Positions 1 through 10,339 are shown, numbered from the stretch's first letter. The stretch: 64,000 bases of DNA from CBDBZX01 sp965213645 (GCA_965213645.1 CBDBZX010000008.1:434001-498000), one strand, 5' to 3'. Numbers and translations: made by a program. The notes: generated from the sequence alone by a model not told the origin.

Positions 1-91
1 AAGGATAGAGGATAGAAGAGTGAAGAGTGAAGAAGGAAGATTTAGCCTTTCATCTTCAATTTTCAATCTTTCATCTTTTCTCTGAATTTTT
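1..91. repeat. Purine-rich direct-repeat leader before fusA
   Basis: This stretch is built from degenerate tandem units of the type GAAGAGTGAA, followed by pyrimidine-rich units of the type TTTCATCTTC. It carries no open frame of its own and ends at the fusA ATG. No good Shine-Dalgarno sequence is visible just before that ATG. The same kind of tandem unit occurs at 8459-8490 between rpsQ and rplN, so it is probably a spreading simple repeat rather than a dedicated fusA leader. Confidence 0.5.
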
Positions 92-2179
92 ATGGCAACC
101 AACACTACAGGAACCAAAACAGGTGTCGATCTAAGCAAAACTCGCAACATCGGGATTGCCGCGCACATCGACGCGGGTAAGACCACGCTGACCGAACGCA
201 TCCTCTTTTATGCGGGGCGTATTCATAAGATCGGTGAGACGCACGAGGGTGCCAGCCAGATGGACTGGATGGCGCAGGAGAAAGAGCGCGGCATCACCAT
301 CACGTCGGCGGTAACGCAGGCGTTTTGGGCGGACACCCGCATCAACATCATCGACACGCCCGGACACGTGGACTTCACGATGGAAGTGGAGCGCTCCATG
401 CGCGTGTTGGACGCGGCAGTCGCCGTGTTCGACGCCTCGCAAGGGGTCGAGCCGCAATCCGAGACCGTCTGGCGTCAAGCGGACCGCTACCGCGTGCCGC
501 GCTTGGCGTTCGCCAACAAGATGGACAAAACGGGCGCAGATTTCCAACTCGTTTTAGACTCGATGGAAGAGCGCTTAGCTGCGAACGCCATTCCGATCCA
601 GTGGCCGATGGGGAGCGAAGATTCGTTCAAAGGTTTGATCGATTTGGTGGACATGAAAGCGTATACCTACATGGATGACTTAGGTCAGGATATCCAGGTA
701 ACGGACATACCCGCTGAATACGCTGAACTGGCTGAAGAGAAGCGCAACCTCATGATCGAAAAGCTTGCAGACAGCGACGACGAAGTCGCGATGCTCTTTT
801 TGGAAGGCGAAGATGTTCCCGTTGAGATGATCAACGAAGCGATTCGCAAAGGGACGATTGCGTTAGAGCTGTTCCCCGTCCTTTGCGGCTCCGCACTCAA
901 AAACAAAGGGGTGCAGCGCCTCTTGGACTGCGTCGCGCTTTACTTACCGAGTCCCTTGGATGTGCCGCCAATTCGTGGGGTTATCTTGGAGACCGGCGAA
1001 GAAGACACCCGCCCCGCCGACGAGACTGCGCCGACCTCCGCGTTAGCGTTCAAGGTCATGACTGACCCTTATGTCGGGCGTTTGACCTTCGTTCGGGTTT
1101 ACTCAGGCGTCTTAGAGTCCGGCTCGTACGTCTACAACGTTTCGAAGGGTAGAAAAGAGCGCATCGGGCGTCTCTTGAAGATGCACGCGAACTCCCGCGA
1201 GGAGATTGATCAAATCGGCGCAGGTGACTTGGGCGCGGTTATCGGGCTGAAAGACACTTCGACGGGCGATACGCTTGCGGATCAGGACCACCCGATTGAG
1301 TTGGAGTCCATCGAGGTTCCCGAGCCTGTGATTACGGTTGCGATTGAGCCCGCCTCGAAAGCGGACCAAGACAAGCTCAGTAGCGGCATGGTCAAGCTCG
1401 CCGAAGAAGACCCCACCTTCCGCGTCGAAACGGATAGCGAAACAGGTCAGACGACGATTTCGGGCATGGGCGAGCTTCACTTGGAGATTATCGTGGATCG
1501 CCTCCGCCGCGAGTTTAACGTCAACGCGAACGTCGGTGCGCCGCAGGTCGCCTACCGTGAGACCATCACCAAGCCTGTCGACGTGCAGGGTAAGTTCGTG
1601 CGTCAGTCGGGCGGACGTGGTCAGTACGGTGACGTGAAGATTCAAGCCGAGCCGCTCGAGCGCGGTAGCGGCTTCGAGTTCGAGAACGCTGTGGTCGGTG
1701 GGACGATTCCTAAGGAATACATCCCCGCTGTGCAGAAGGGCGTCGAAGAAGCGATGCAGAATGGACCGCTCTTAGGCTTCCCCATCGTGGATATCAAAGT
1801 CAAGCTCTACGACGGCTCGTACCACGAGGTTGACTCGTCCGAGATGGCCTTCAAGATTGCCGCGTCAATGGCGATTAAAGAGGTCATGAGCAAGGGCGCA
1901 GCCTCGGTCTTGGAGCCCGTCATGCGCGTCGAAGTCGTCAGCCCTGAGCAGTACATGGGCGACGTTATCGGCAGCCTCAACTCACGCCGTGGACAGATTC
2001 AAGGGATGCAGCCACGCGGTAACGCGCAGATCATTAACGCGCACGTGCCGCTCTCAGAGATGTTCGGCTACGCAACGGACCTCCGCAGCATCTCGCAGGG
2101 ACGCGCCACCTTCACAATGTTCTTGGATCACTACGCACAAGTGCCTCGCAACATTCAGGACGACCTCGTTAAGAAGTAA
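92..2179 (+). CDS. fusA: Elongation factor G
   Basis: This 695-residue protein is translational GTPase EF-G, which drives translocation of tRNA and mRNA on the ribosome and assists recycling. The P-loop AHIDAGKTT lies at about residues 23-31, the switch II DTPGH motif at about 88, and the NKMD base-recognition motif at about 142. Domains II to V follow at normal family length. It is the first complete gene of the superoperon. In related genomes rpsL and rpsG usually lie just upstream, but that region is outside this window. An 84-base gap with a hairpin separates it from tuf. Confidence 0.98.
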   Translation: MATNTTGTKTGVDLSKTRNIGIAAHIDAGKTTLTERILFYAGRIHKIGETHEGASQMDWMAQEKERGITITSAVTQAFWADTRINIIDTPGHVDFTMEVERSMRVLDAAVAVFDASQGVEPQSETVWRQADRYRVPRLAFANKMDKTGADFQLVLDSMEERLAANAIPIQWPMGSEDSFKGLIDLVDMKAYTYMDDLGQDIQVTDIPAEYAELAEEKRNLMIEKLADSDDEVAMLFLEGEDVPVEMINEAIRKGTIALELFPVLCGSALKNKGVQRLLDCVALYLPSPLDVPPIRGVILETGEEDTRPADETAPTSALAFKVMTDPYVGRLTFVRVYSGVLESGSYVYNVSKGRKERIGRLLKMHANSREEIDQIGAGDLGAVIGLKDTSTGDTLADQDHPIELESIEVPEPVITVAIEPASKADQDKLSSGMVKLAEEDPTFRVETDSETGQTTISGMGELHLEIIVDRLRREFNVNANVGAPQVAYRETITKPVDVQGKFVRQSGGRGQYGDVKIQAEPLERGSGFEFENAVVGGTIPKEYIPAVQKGVEEAMQNGPLLGFPIVDIKVKLYDGSYHEVDSSEMAFKIAASMAIKEVMSKGAASVLEPVMRVEVVSPEQYMGDVIGSLNSRRGQIQGMQPRGNAQIINAHVPLSEMFGYATDLRSISQGRATFTMFLDHYAQVPRNIQDDLVKK

Positions 2180-2185
2180 ATCCTA

Positions 2186-2220
2186 GAGGTATCATCTCTA
2201 ATTTTTACGGATGATACCTC
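2186..2220. repeat. Perfect 11-bp inverted repeat GAGGTATCATC between fusA and tuf
   Basis: The left arm is at 2186-2196 and the right arm at 2210-2220, with a 13-base AT-rich loop. The RNA would fold into a stable hairpin that could attenuate or process the fusA-tuf transcript. The run after it is pyrimidine-rich but not a clean U tract, so it is a weak candidate terminator. The arm sequence GGTATCATC recurs at 10008 and 10188-10196 and at 18200, in two other gaps of this operon, which suggests a mobile repeat end. Confidence 0.7.
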
Positions 2221-2263
2221 TTCCACCTCTTTTCAACTTTTAGAGATTTAAGGAGATAATCTC

Positions 2264-3481
<1,218 letters not shown>

Positions 3482-3484
3482 ATT

Positions 3485-3808
3485 ATGGCAACTGCACCTC
3501 GTATTCGCATTAAGCTCAGGGCGTTTGACCACCGGAGCCTCGACTCCTCGGCGACGAAAATTGTCGATACGGTTAAGCGCACCGGAGCGAAAGTAGCAGG
3601 ACCCGTTCCGCTACCCACCCGCATTCGGCGCTTCTGCGTGCTCCGCAGCCCCTTCGTTAACAAGGACAGCCGCGAGCACTTCGAAATTCGGACGCACAAC
3701 CGTCTCATCGACATCAAGACGCCGACGAAAAGTACCATCGACAGCCTCATGCACCTCGACCTCCCGACCGGGGTGGACATCGAGATTAAGACGGTTGGAG
3801 GACGCTAG
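3485..3808 (+). CDS. rpsJ: 30S ribosomal protein S10
   Basis: S10 (107 residues) is a 30S head protein that also acts as NusE in antitermination. The family core is clear: the start RIRIKLRAFDHR, PLPTRIRRFCVLRSP in the middle and the conserved SLMHLDLPTGVDIEIK end. It follows tuf by three bases and its TAG stop overlaps the GTG start of rplC by one base (TAGTG), so the two are almost certainly translationally coupled. It opens the S10 gene block. Confidence 0.97.
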   Translation: MATAPRIRIKLRAFDHRSLDSSATKIVDTVKRTGAKVAGPVPLPTRIRRFCVLRSPFVNKDSREHFEIRTHNRLIDIKTPTKSTIDSLMHLDLPTGVDIEIKTVGGR

Positions 3809-4443
3809 TGAAAGGGATTTTAGGCACGAAGGTGGGGATGACCCAGATATGGCAGGACAACCGGCTGGTTCCGGTCACTGTTATTCTGGCAGGTCCCTGC
3901 CCGGTTGTGCAACGCAAAACGCCTGAGGTGGACGGCTACAGCGCCATTCAACTCGGCTGGATGGAAAAGCGTAACAAGCTCGCCAAAAAGCCGGAGCTTG
4001 GACATGTCAAGAAAGCGGGCGTAGGGGCGCAGCGCCACCTCTTGGAGTTTCGTGATTACGCGCCCGAAGAGGACGCCGTAACGGTTGAAGTCTTCGAGGC
4101 AGGGCAGAAGCTCGATGTAACCGGAACGTCCAAAGGTCGCGGTACAGCGGGCGTCATCAAGCGCTGGAACTTCAGCGGTCTGCCTGCGACGCACGGTGTG
4201 AAGAAAAAGCACCGTTCGCCTGGCTCGATTGGACAGCGTAAGTCGCCGGGTCGTGTCTACAAGGGTAAGAAGATGCCTGGACACTACGGCAGCGAGCGCG
4301 TGACGACGGTAGGGCTCGAGCTTTTAGAAGTTCGCCCTGAAGAGAACCTCTTGCTCGTCAAGGGCGCGGTCCCTGGACCCAACGGTGGTGTCTTGACCAT
4401 TAAAGATTCCAAGCGTGGCAGCAAAAATACGAGGGGGTCATGA
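3808..4443 (+). CDS. rplC: 50S ribosomal protein L3
   Basis: L3 (211 residues) is one of the primary assembly-initiating proteins of the 50S subunit and reaches towards the peptidyl-transferase centre. The N-terminal motif KGILGTKVGMTQIW and the central GTSKGRGTAGVIKRW and GSIGQRKSPGRVYKGKKMPGHYG segments are diagnostic. The start is GTG at 3808, overlapping the rpsJ stop. The stop overlaps the start of rplD. Length is normal for the family. Confidence 0.97.
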   Translation: MKGILGTKVGMTQIWQDNRLVPVTVILAGPCPVVQRKTPEVDGYSAIQLGWMEKRNKLAKKPELGHVKKAGVGAQRHLLEFRDYAPEEDAVTVEVFEAGQKLDVTGTSKGRGTAGVIKRWNFSGLPATHGVKKKHRSPGSIGQRKSPGRVYKGKKMPGHYGSERVTTVGLELLEVRPEENLLLVKGAVPGPNGGVLTIKDSKRGSKNTRGS

Positions 4444-5057
4444 TGGCTGTGACCATAGAGATTTTAGGGAGCGGACGCACCGTCACGCTCGACTTACCGG
4501 AGCCGAAAGAGGCTGTGCTGCACGAGGTCGTGCAGTGGCAGCTCTCGAAGCGTCGTAGAGGTACGGCGGCGACGAAAACGCGCGGTATGATGTCGGGCAC
4601 CACCGCCAAGATGTATCCGCAAAAGGGTACAGGGCGGGCGCGTCACGGCTCTTATAAAGCGCCGATTTTCGTCGGCGGGGGTGTCGCTTTCGGTCCGCAA
4701 CCGCGCGACTACGCCTACACCTTGCCGAAGCGCGTACGTCGTTTAGGGTTACACATGGCGCTTTCGGCGCGTGCTAACGACGATAAGCTGACTTTAGTAG
4801 ACAGCTTCGACATCGGCGGTAAGACCAAAGAGTTCGTCGCCTGGGCGAAGGACAACGGCTTTGAAGGCAAAGAGCGCATCCTCCTCGTCACGGATGACGA
4901 GATGGTGCGCCGCGCGGCGCGTAACTTGCCCTGGGTTAGCGTACTGCCTGGCAACGCCTTGAACGTTTACGACATCTTGCGCCATGACCGCCTGGTTGCC
5001 GACGCGGGCTTGTTCGACCTCGAGGGTAGTGACAGTGAAGTGGAGGACGTGGCATGA
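4440..5057 (+). CDS. rplD: 50S ribosomal protein L4
   Basis: L4 (205 residues) is an early-assembly 50S protein whose long loop lines the exit tunnel. The loop is visible as RRGTAATKTRGMMSGTTAKMYPQKGTG at about residues 38-64. Either of two adjacent ATG codons (4440 or 4443) could be used. The first overlaps the rplC stop as ATGA. In enterobacteria L4 represses this operon, but nothing in the sequence here shows that. The C terminus ends in a short acidic tail. Confidence 0.97.
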   Translation: MMAVTIEILGSGRTVTLDLPEPKEAVLHEVVQWQLSKRRRGTAATKTRGMMSGTTAKMYPQKGTGRARHGSYKAPIFVGGGVAFGPQPRDYAYTLPKRVRRLGLHMALSARANDDKLTLVDSFDIGGKTKEFVAWAKDNGFEGKERILLVTDDEMVRRAARNLPWVSVLPGNALNVYDILRHDRLVADAGLFDLEGSDSEVEDVA

Positions 5058-5341
5058 ACGTTCACGACGTCATCTTGAGACCTGTCCTATCCGAAAAGGC
5101 GCTGGCAACCGTTGAAGTGAGCAAGTACGCCTTCTACGTTCATCCAAGCGCCAACCGCACGCAGATCAAAGACGCCATCGAGACGGTTTTCAGCGTGGAT
5201 GTTCTAAAGATTAACCTCGCCAACGTGCGCGGCAAGGAGAAGACGCTCGGTCGCTACCGGGGGCTCCGTCCTAAGCGCAAAAAAGCCATCGTCACCCTGA
5301 GACCTGGACAGCGTATCCAGCAGCTCGAGGGTCTAACCTAA
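5054..5341 (+). CDS. rplW: 50S ribosomal protein L23
   Basis: L23 (95 residues) sits at the tunnel exit of the 50S subunit and is the docking site for trigger factor and SRP. Diagnostic segments are DVILRPVLSEKA at the N terminus and the basic stretch GRYRGLRPKRKKAIV near the C terminus. The ATG overlaps the rplD stop by four bases (ATGA), which points to coupled translation. It is followed after nine bases by rplB with an AGGAGG site in between. Confidence 0.97.
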   Translation: MNVHDVILRPVLSEKALATVEVSKYAFYVHPSANRTQIKDAIETVFSVDVLKINLANVRGKEKTLGRYRGLRPKRKKAIVTLRPGQRIQQLEGLT

Positions 5342-5350
5342 GGAGGGTTT

Positions 5351-6187
5351 ATGCCGACTAAGAGTTACCGTCCATACACCCCCTCGAGGCGCTTCATGAC
5401 CACCTCGGACTTCGCCGGGGTCACCACAGACACGCCGGAAAAGTCCCTGTTGGACACCCGCAAGCGCACCGGGGGACGAAACAACCGGGGGCGCATCACC
5501 ACGCGCTTCCGGGGCGGCGGGCACAAGCGCCGCTACCGCATCATCGACTTCCGCCGCCGCGACAAAGAGAGCGTCCCGGCGAAGGTCGCCACCATCGAAT
5601 ACGATCCGAACCGTAGCGCCCGCATCGCGCTACTGCACTATGTGGACGGCGAAAAGCGCTACATCCTCGCGCCAGAAGGCATCCAAGTCGGCTCACAAGT
5701 CGTCGCTGGACCCGAAGCTGAGCCTGTTCGCGGCAACGCGCTGCCGCTCCGCTTCATCCCCGTCGGTACGGTCGTTCACAACGTCGAACTCGTCCCGGGT
5801 AAGGGCGCACAGCTCGCCCGGAGCGCCGGTACGAGCATTCAGCTTCAAGGGCGCGACGGCAACTACGTCACCCTGAGATTGCCCAGTGGCGAACTCCGCC
5901 GTGTGCACGGTGAGTGCTACGCGACGATCGGCGTGGTGAGCAACTCGGAGCACAAGAACATCACCATCGGTAAAGCCGGACGCACCCGTTGGATGGGGCG
6001 CAAGCCGCACGTGCGCGGACGCGCGATGAACCCGGTTGATCACCCTCACGGCGGTGGTGAAGGTCGCTCGACGAGCGGACGTCCGCCCGTGAGCCCGTGG
6101 GGTCAGAAGGCGAAGGGGTACAAGACGCGCACCAAGCGCAAGGTGAGCAGCCGCTTCATCGTCCGCCGCCGGAAAGGGAAGAAATAA
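5351..6187 (+). CDS. rplB: 50S ribosomal protein L2
   Basis: L2 (278 residues) is a core 50S protein needed for subunit association and peptidyl transfer. The OB-like and SH3-like domains are both present. The C-terminal signature MNPVDHPHGGGEGR is intact at about residues 226-239, including the functionally important histidine. A strong AAGGAGG site precedes the ATG. The stop overlaps the rpsS start as TAATG. Confidence 0.98.
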   Translation: MPTKSYRPYTPSRRFMTTSDFAGVTTDTPEKSLLDTRKRTGGRNNRGRITTRFRGGGHKRRYRIIDFRRRDKESVPAKVATIEYDPNRSARIALLHYVDGEKRYILAPEGIQVGSQVVAGPEAEPVRGNALPLRFIPVGTVVHNVELVPGKGAQLARSAGTSIQLQGRDGNYVTLRLPSGELRRVHGECYATIGVVSNSEHKNITIGKAGRTRWMGRKPHVRGRAMNPVDHPHGGGEGRSTSGRPPVSPWGQKAKGYKTRTKRKVSSRFIVRRRKGKK

Positions 6188-6453
6188 TGGCTCGCAGCTC
6201 TAAAAAAGGTCCCTTCGTGGACGATCACCTCTTGGATAAGGTAGACGCCGCCAACGAGTCGGGCGACCGTAAAGTGATTCGCACCTGGAGCCGCCGCTCG
6301 ACGGTGGTGCCGGAGATGATTGGGCATACGATTGGTGTATACAACGGTCGCCAACACGTACCTGTGTTCGTTCAGGAGAACATGGTTGGACATAAGCTCG
6401 GCGAGTTCTCGCCGACGCGCACCTTCCGCACACACAGTGGAAACCGGAGATAG
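6187..6453 (+). CDS. rpsS: 30S ribosomal protein S19
   Basis: S19 (88 residues) forms part of the 30S head with S13 and contacts the A-site tRNA and the intersubunit bridge. The start MARSSKKGPFVDDHLL and the motif VYNGRQHVPVFVQENMVGHKLGEF are diagnostic. The true start is the ATG at 6187, overlapping the L2 stop. A longer open frame upstream only reads through the L2 gene in another frame. The stop overlaps the GTG of rplV. Confidence 0.96.
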   Translation: MARSSKKGPFVDDHLLDKVDAANESGDRKVIRTWSRRSTVVPEMIGHTIGVYNGRQHVPVFVQENMVGHKLGEFSPTRTFRTHSGNRR

Positions 6454-6793
6454 TGGTGGAAGCGAAAGCCCACCTCACCATGCTCCGCGTGACGCCGCAG
6501 AAGACGCGGCTCGTCGCGGACCTCATTCGGGGTAAAAACGTGATAGAAGCCGAGAGCATCCTACGCTTTACGCCGAAAGGCTCCGCGCAGCCGCTCTTGA
6601 AGCTTCTGAAAAGCGCTAAAGCGAACGCCGTCAACAACCACGACATGTTCGAGGATGATCTGTTCGTCTCCAAAATCATGGTGAACGAAGGTCCAGTTAT
6701 TAAGCGGTACTTGCCGCGTGCGCGGGGTCGTGCTGACTTGTTGCGCAAGCGCACGAGCCACGTCACCATCATCCTAGAAGAAAAGGAAGCGTA

Positions 6794-6794
<1 letters not shown>
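6453..6794 (+). CDS. rplV: 50S ribosomal protein L22
   Basis: L22 (113 residues) lines the exit tunnel with an extended beta hairpin. The family pattern is clear: RVTPQKTRLVADLIRGK near the N terminus and the tunnel hairpin GPVIKRYLPRARGRADLLRKRTSH near the C terminus. The start is GTG at 6453, sharing a base with the rpsS stop (TAGTG). Its stop likewise overlaps the rpsC ATG. Normal family length. Confidence 0.96.
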
Positions 6795-7605
<811 letters not shown>

Positions 7606-7606
<1 letters not shown>

Positions 7607-8031
7607 TGCTGTTACCGAAACGTGTAAAGTACCGCAAGCAGATGCGCGGGCGCATGACCGGCGACACCAAAGGGGGCGATTACGTCGCCTTCGGTGACTT
7701 CGGTATGGTCGCGATGGAGCCGGCTTGGATCAAGTCGAACCAAATCGAAGCCTGCCGTATCACCATGAGCCGCTACTTCCGGCGCGGAGGTAAAATCTAC
7801 ATCCGCATCTTCCCGGACAAGCCCGTCACCAAAAAGCCCGCCGAGACTCGTATGGGTAAAGGTAAGGGTGCGGTTGAGTACTGGGTGTCCGTGGTCAAGC
7901 CGGGGCGCATCATCTTCGAAGTGGCGAACGTGACCGAGGCGCAGGCGAAAGAAGCCTTCCGCCTGGCGGGTCACAAGTTGCCCATCAAGACCAAGATGGT
8001 CAAACGCGAGGTTTACGATGAAGTCCAATGA
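7606..8031 (+). CDS. rplP: 50S ribosomal protein L16
   Basis: L16 (141 residues) organises the A-site side of the 50S subunit. The start MLLPKRVKYRKQMRGRM and the conserved segments GRIFPDKP-like (RIFPDKPVTKKPAETRMGKGKG) and YWVSVVKPGRIIFE are clear. The Arg that is hydroxylated in some bacteria lies in the MGKGKG region, but modification cannot be judged here. The 3' end overlaps the rpmC start by 14 bases. Confidence 0.97.
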
Positions 8032-8212
8032 GATTCGTAACCTGACCCGTGACGAAATCCAAGACGAGGTCAACAAGCGCCGCGAGGAACTCCTCGACTT
8101 GCGCTTTCAAGCCTCGGTAGGTCAGGCGAACAACCCTAAGCGTATTCGCACCGCGAAACGCGAAATTGCGCGACTTTTGACCATTGCTCAGGAAGAAGGA
8201 GCACGCAGATGA
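8018..8212 (+). CDS. rpmC: 50S ribosomal protein L29
   Basis: L29 (64 residues) is a small two-helix protein next to L23 at the tunnel exit. The family pattern MKSNEIRNLTRDEIQDEV and the C-terminal RTAKREIARLLTIAQEE support the call. Its start overlaps the end of rplP by 14 bases in another frame and its stop overlaps the rpsQ ATG by four bases, so it sits in a fully coupled stretch of the operon. Confidence 0.95.
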   Translation: MKSNEIRNLTRDEIQDEVNKRREELLDLRFQASVGQANNPKRIRTAKREIARLLTIAQEEGARR

Positions 8213-8454
8213 AGAAAACACTCCAAGGTCGTGTGGTGAGTGACAAGGCGGACAAGACCGTAACCGTTCTGGTCGAGCGCCGCTTTAAGCACCCACTTTA
8301 CGGCAAGGTCGTGACGGTATCGAAGAAATATCTTGCCCACGACGAAGCGAACGAATACGGCGTTGGCGATACGGTAGAGATCATCACGCGCCGCCCCATC
8401 AGCAAGCGCAAGCGCTTTGCGGTGACGAAGCTGTTAGAGAAAGCGAGGGGGTGA
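8209..8454 (+). CDS. rpsQ: 30S ribosomal protein S17
   Basis: S17 (81 residues) is an OB-fold primary 16S rRNA binding protein. The sequence KTLQGRVVSDKADKTVTVLVERRFKHPLYGK followed by HDE and the ITRRPISKRKRF segment is typical. The usual coupling in the block breaks after this gene, because 85 bases of repeat-like DNA separate it from rplN. The end of the protein (LEKARG) is normal, so the repeat did not alter it. Confidence 0.96.
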   Translation: MKKTLQGRVVSDKADKTVTVLVERRFKHPLYGKVVTVSKKYLAHDEANEYGVGDTVEIITRRPISKRKRFAVTKLLEKARG

Positions 8455-8539
8455 GGGGAGAGAGTGAAGAGTGAAGAGTGAAAAGTGAAGAGTTCAAAAC
8501 AATTCACTATCCACTACTTGCTATCCACTACCCACTACC
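8455..8539. repeat. Simple-repeat insertion between rpsQ and rplN
   Basis: The first half consists of degenerate GAAGAGTGAA units (8459-8490), like those at 8-40. The second half consists of degenerate units of the type CACTATCCACTAC. No open frame or clean hairpin is seen, and there is no obvious ribosome-binding site right before the rplN ATG. In most bacteria these two genes are adjacent, so this looks like an insertion of a simple repeat. Confidence 0.55.
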
Positions 8540-8908
8540 ATGATTCAACAAGAGTCCTACCTAGATGTTGCCGATAATTCCGGCGCTCGCCGCATTCAGT
8601 GTATCCGTGTTTTAGGCACCGGCACACAGACGTTTGGCGGCGTGGGCGATATTATTGTGGCAGCGGTTAAAGACGCGATTCCGCGTGCGGGTGTGAAAAA
8701 AGGTGACGTGGTCAAAGCCGTCATCGTGCGCACCGCCAAGGAGATCAACCGCGTAGACGGGTCATCCATCCGTTTTGACCGTAACGCAGCCGTTCTTATC
8801 AACAATCAAAACGAGCCACGCGGTACACGCGTTTTCGGACCCGTCGCGAGAGAGTTACGCGAGCGCCGCTTTATGCGCATCGTTTCACTCGCCCCGGAGG
8901 TGCTCTAA
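8540..8908 (+). CDS. rplN: 50S ribosomal protein L14
   Basis: L14 (122 residues) sits at the subunit interface and forms intersubunit bridges. The start MIQQESYLDVADNSGARRIQCI and the segment GDVVKAVIVRTAKE are diagnostic, as is RGTRVFGPVARELRERRFMRIVSLAPEVL at the end. Normal length. It is followed directly by rplX with a GGAGGTGCTC site overlapping its own end. Confidence 0.97.
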   Translation: MIQQESYLDVADNSGARRIQCIRVLGTGTQTFGGVGDIIVAAVKDAIPRAGVKKGDVVKAVIVRTAKEINRVDGSSIRFDRNAAVLINNQNEPRGTRVFGPVARELRERRFMRIVSLAPEVL

Positions 8909-9259
8909 ATGGCGCAACCACAAAACCGAACCCGCATGAAACTCAAGCGCGGCGACCAAGTGCGCGTGATGGCGGGCAAAGATAAAGGTGCAGAAGGCGA
9001 AATCGTCGCAGTGATGGCGGAGAAAAACCGTGTCGTCGTCAAAGATGTGAACGTTGCGACGAAGACGCAACGCCCGACGCAAGAGAATCAACGCGGCGGC
9101 TTCACCGAGCGCGAAATGCCTATCCACGCTTCGAACGTGCGCGTCTTGGACCCCGAAACGGGTGAGCCGACGCGCATCCGCTACAAGGTGGAAAATGGGG
9201 AGAAAGTCCGCGTCAGCGTGAAGAGCGGCGCACGCTTAGATGAGCAGGTGGAACAATGA
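8909..9259 (+). CDS. rplX: 50S ribosomal protein L24
   Basis: L24 (116 residues) is an assembly initiator of the 50S subunit with a KOW motif. The KOW region KLKRGDQVRVMAGKDKGAEGEI lies at about residues 12-33. The central region continues with REMPIHASNVRVLDPETGEPTRIRYK, as in the family. It abuts rplN and overlaps rplE by four bases, so coupling is likely. Confidence 0.96.
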   Translation: MAQPQNRTRMKLKRGDQVRVMAGKDKGAEGEIVAVMAEKNRVVVKDVNVATKTQRPTQENQRGGFTEREMPIHASNVRVLDPETGEPTRIRYKVENGEKVRVSVKSGARLDEQVEQ

Positions 9260-9807
9260 GTACGAATACCGTCGGTCTCAGGCAAAACTACAGAGATAAC
9301 GTCATCCCCTCGATGCGGGAACGCCACTCGTATCCGAACGTTATGGCGATTCCCAAATTGGAGAAAATCGTCATCAATATGGGCTTAGGTGAGGCGAAGG
9401 ACGACTCGAAAGTGTTGGAACGCGCTTCGCGTGAACTCGCCCAAATTGCCCTCCAGCGTCCCGTTGTGACTCGCACCAAAAAGTCCGTTTCGAACTTTAA
9501 GGTCCGCGCTGGAATGCCTATCGGTCTTAAAGTGACCCTGCGTGGCGACCGTATGTGGGTCTTCTTGGAGAAGCTCATTAGCGTCGCGCTCCCCCGCGTA
9601 CGCGACTTTCGCGGCATCAACCCGAACGCCTTTGACGGACGCGGCAACTACAACCTCGGCTTGCGCGAGCAACTCGTCTTCCCCGAAATCTCGTATGATC
9701 AAATCGACGCGACGCGCGGCATGGATATCGCCATCATTACGACGGCGGAGACGGATGAGGAAGCGCGGAACTTGCTCGAGCTATTAGGAATGCCCTTCAG
9801 AAAGTAA
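9256..9807 (+). CDS. rplE: 50S ribosomal protein L5
   Basis: L5 (183 residues) binds 5S rRNA and contacts P-site tRNA. The sequence PKLEKIVINMGLGEA and RPVVTRTKKSVSNFKVRAGMPIGLKVTLRGDRMWVFL are diagnostic, followed by RDFRGINPNAFDGRGNYNLGLREQLVFPEI. The ATG overlaps the rplX stop (ATGA). It ends nine bases before rpsN with an AAGGAGAGAG site between them. Confidence 0.97.
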   Translation: MSTNTVGLRQNYRDNVIPSMRERHSYPNVMAIPKLEKIVINMGLGEAKDDSKVLERASRELAQIALQRPVVTRTKKSVSNFKVRAGMPIGLKVTLRGDRMWVFLEKLISVALPRVRDFRGINPNAFDGRGNYNLGLREQLVFPEISYDQIDATRGMDIAIITTAETDEEARNLLELLGMPFRK

Positions 9808-9816
9808 AGGAGAGAG

Positions 9817-10002
9817 ATGGCAACTAAAGCACATATCGCCAAGTCTAAACGGACACCTAAGTTTTCGACCAGAGGGGTGAACCGCTGCCAGCGCTGCGGA
9901 CGCTCGAAGAGCTACATGCGCGACTTCGGTCTCTGCCGCATCTGTATGCGTGAAATGGCGCATAGCGGGTATTTGCCCGGCGTGCGTAAAGCGAGCTGGT
10001 AA
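9817..10002 (+). CDS. rpsN: 30S ribosomal protein S14, zinc-binding short type
   Basis: This is the short (61-residue) zinc-binding form of S14, a 30S head protein. Two CxxC pairs are present at residues 24/27 and 40/43, and the C terminus GYLPGVRKASW is diagnostic. The zinc form is the one expected in Thermus and Deinococcus. A 337-base gap follows, the longest within the superoperon. Confidence 0.97.
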   Translation: MATKAHIAKSKRTPKFSTRGVNRCQRCGRSKSYMRDFGLCRICMREMAHSGYLPGVRKASW

Positions 10003-10339
10003 GGAGAGGTATCATCTCATCTCGGACGCTATAAGTGAAACCGAGATGTAAGACCTCTAACGCTTAAATCAATCCGTAGAACCGCAACTTTAAGTCTCTA
10101 TCAGCCTTTAGAAACAAAAGGGCGCAGCTATCATCCACGAACACATTGTCTAGGAGTATTTCTCCGCCGAGGGTGTTTGTGACCAGATGATACCTGCTAT
10201 AAACGCAGAAAGAACCACTTTTCCAGAGGTGATGGTCAGTGTGATTGCATTGATACCAACCTCGCCAGAAAGAAGATAAAGGCGTCCCGTTTTGTGCATA
10301 CAAAACGTGGTACACCGTTAAAAGAAAGGACAATAGGCA
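10003..10339. repeat. 337-base gap with GGTATCATC-ended element inside the spc block
   Basis: No open frame that looks like a gene is present. The left end GAGGTATCATC (10006-10016) pairs with GATGATACC at 10188-10196, giving an element of about 190 bases with inverted ends. The right end, 10175-10198, is an exact inverted copy of 18196-18219 (24 bases). A separate hairpin with arms CATCTCGG and CCGAGATG lies at 10018-10048. The last bases before rpsH hold a weak AAAGGA site. It interrupts rpsN and rpsH, which are adjacent in most bacteria, so a small insertion element is the simplest reading. Confidence 0.6.

Noticed and set aside
1112..1645. Long antisense frame inside fusA, and similar ones in tuf, hpaB and livH
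   Set aside because: They mirror the codon pattern of strongly conserved genes and are expected by chance in GC-rich coding DNA.
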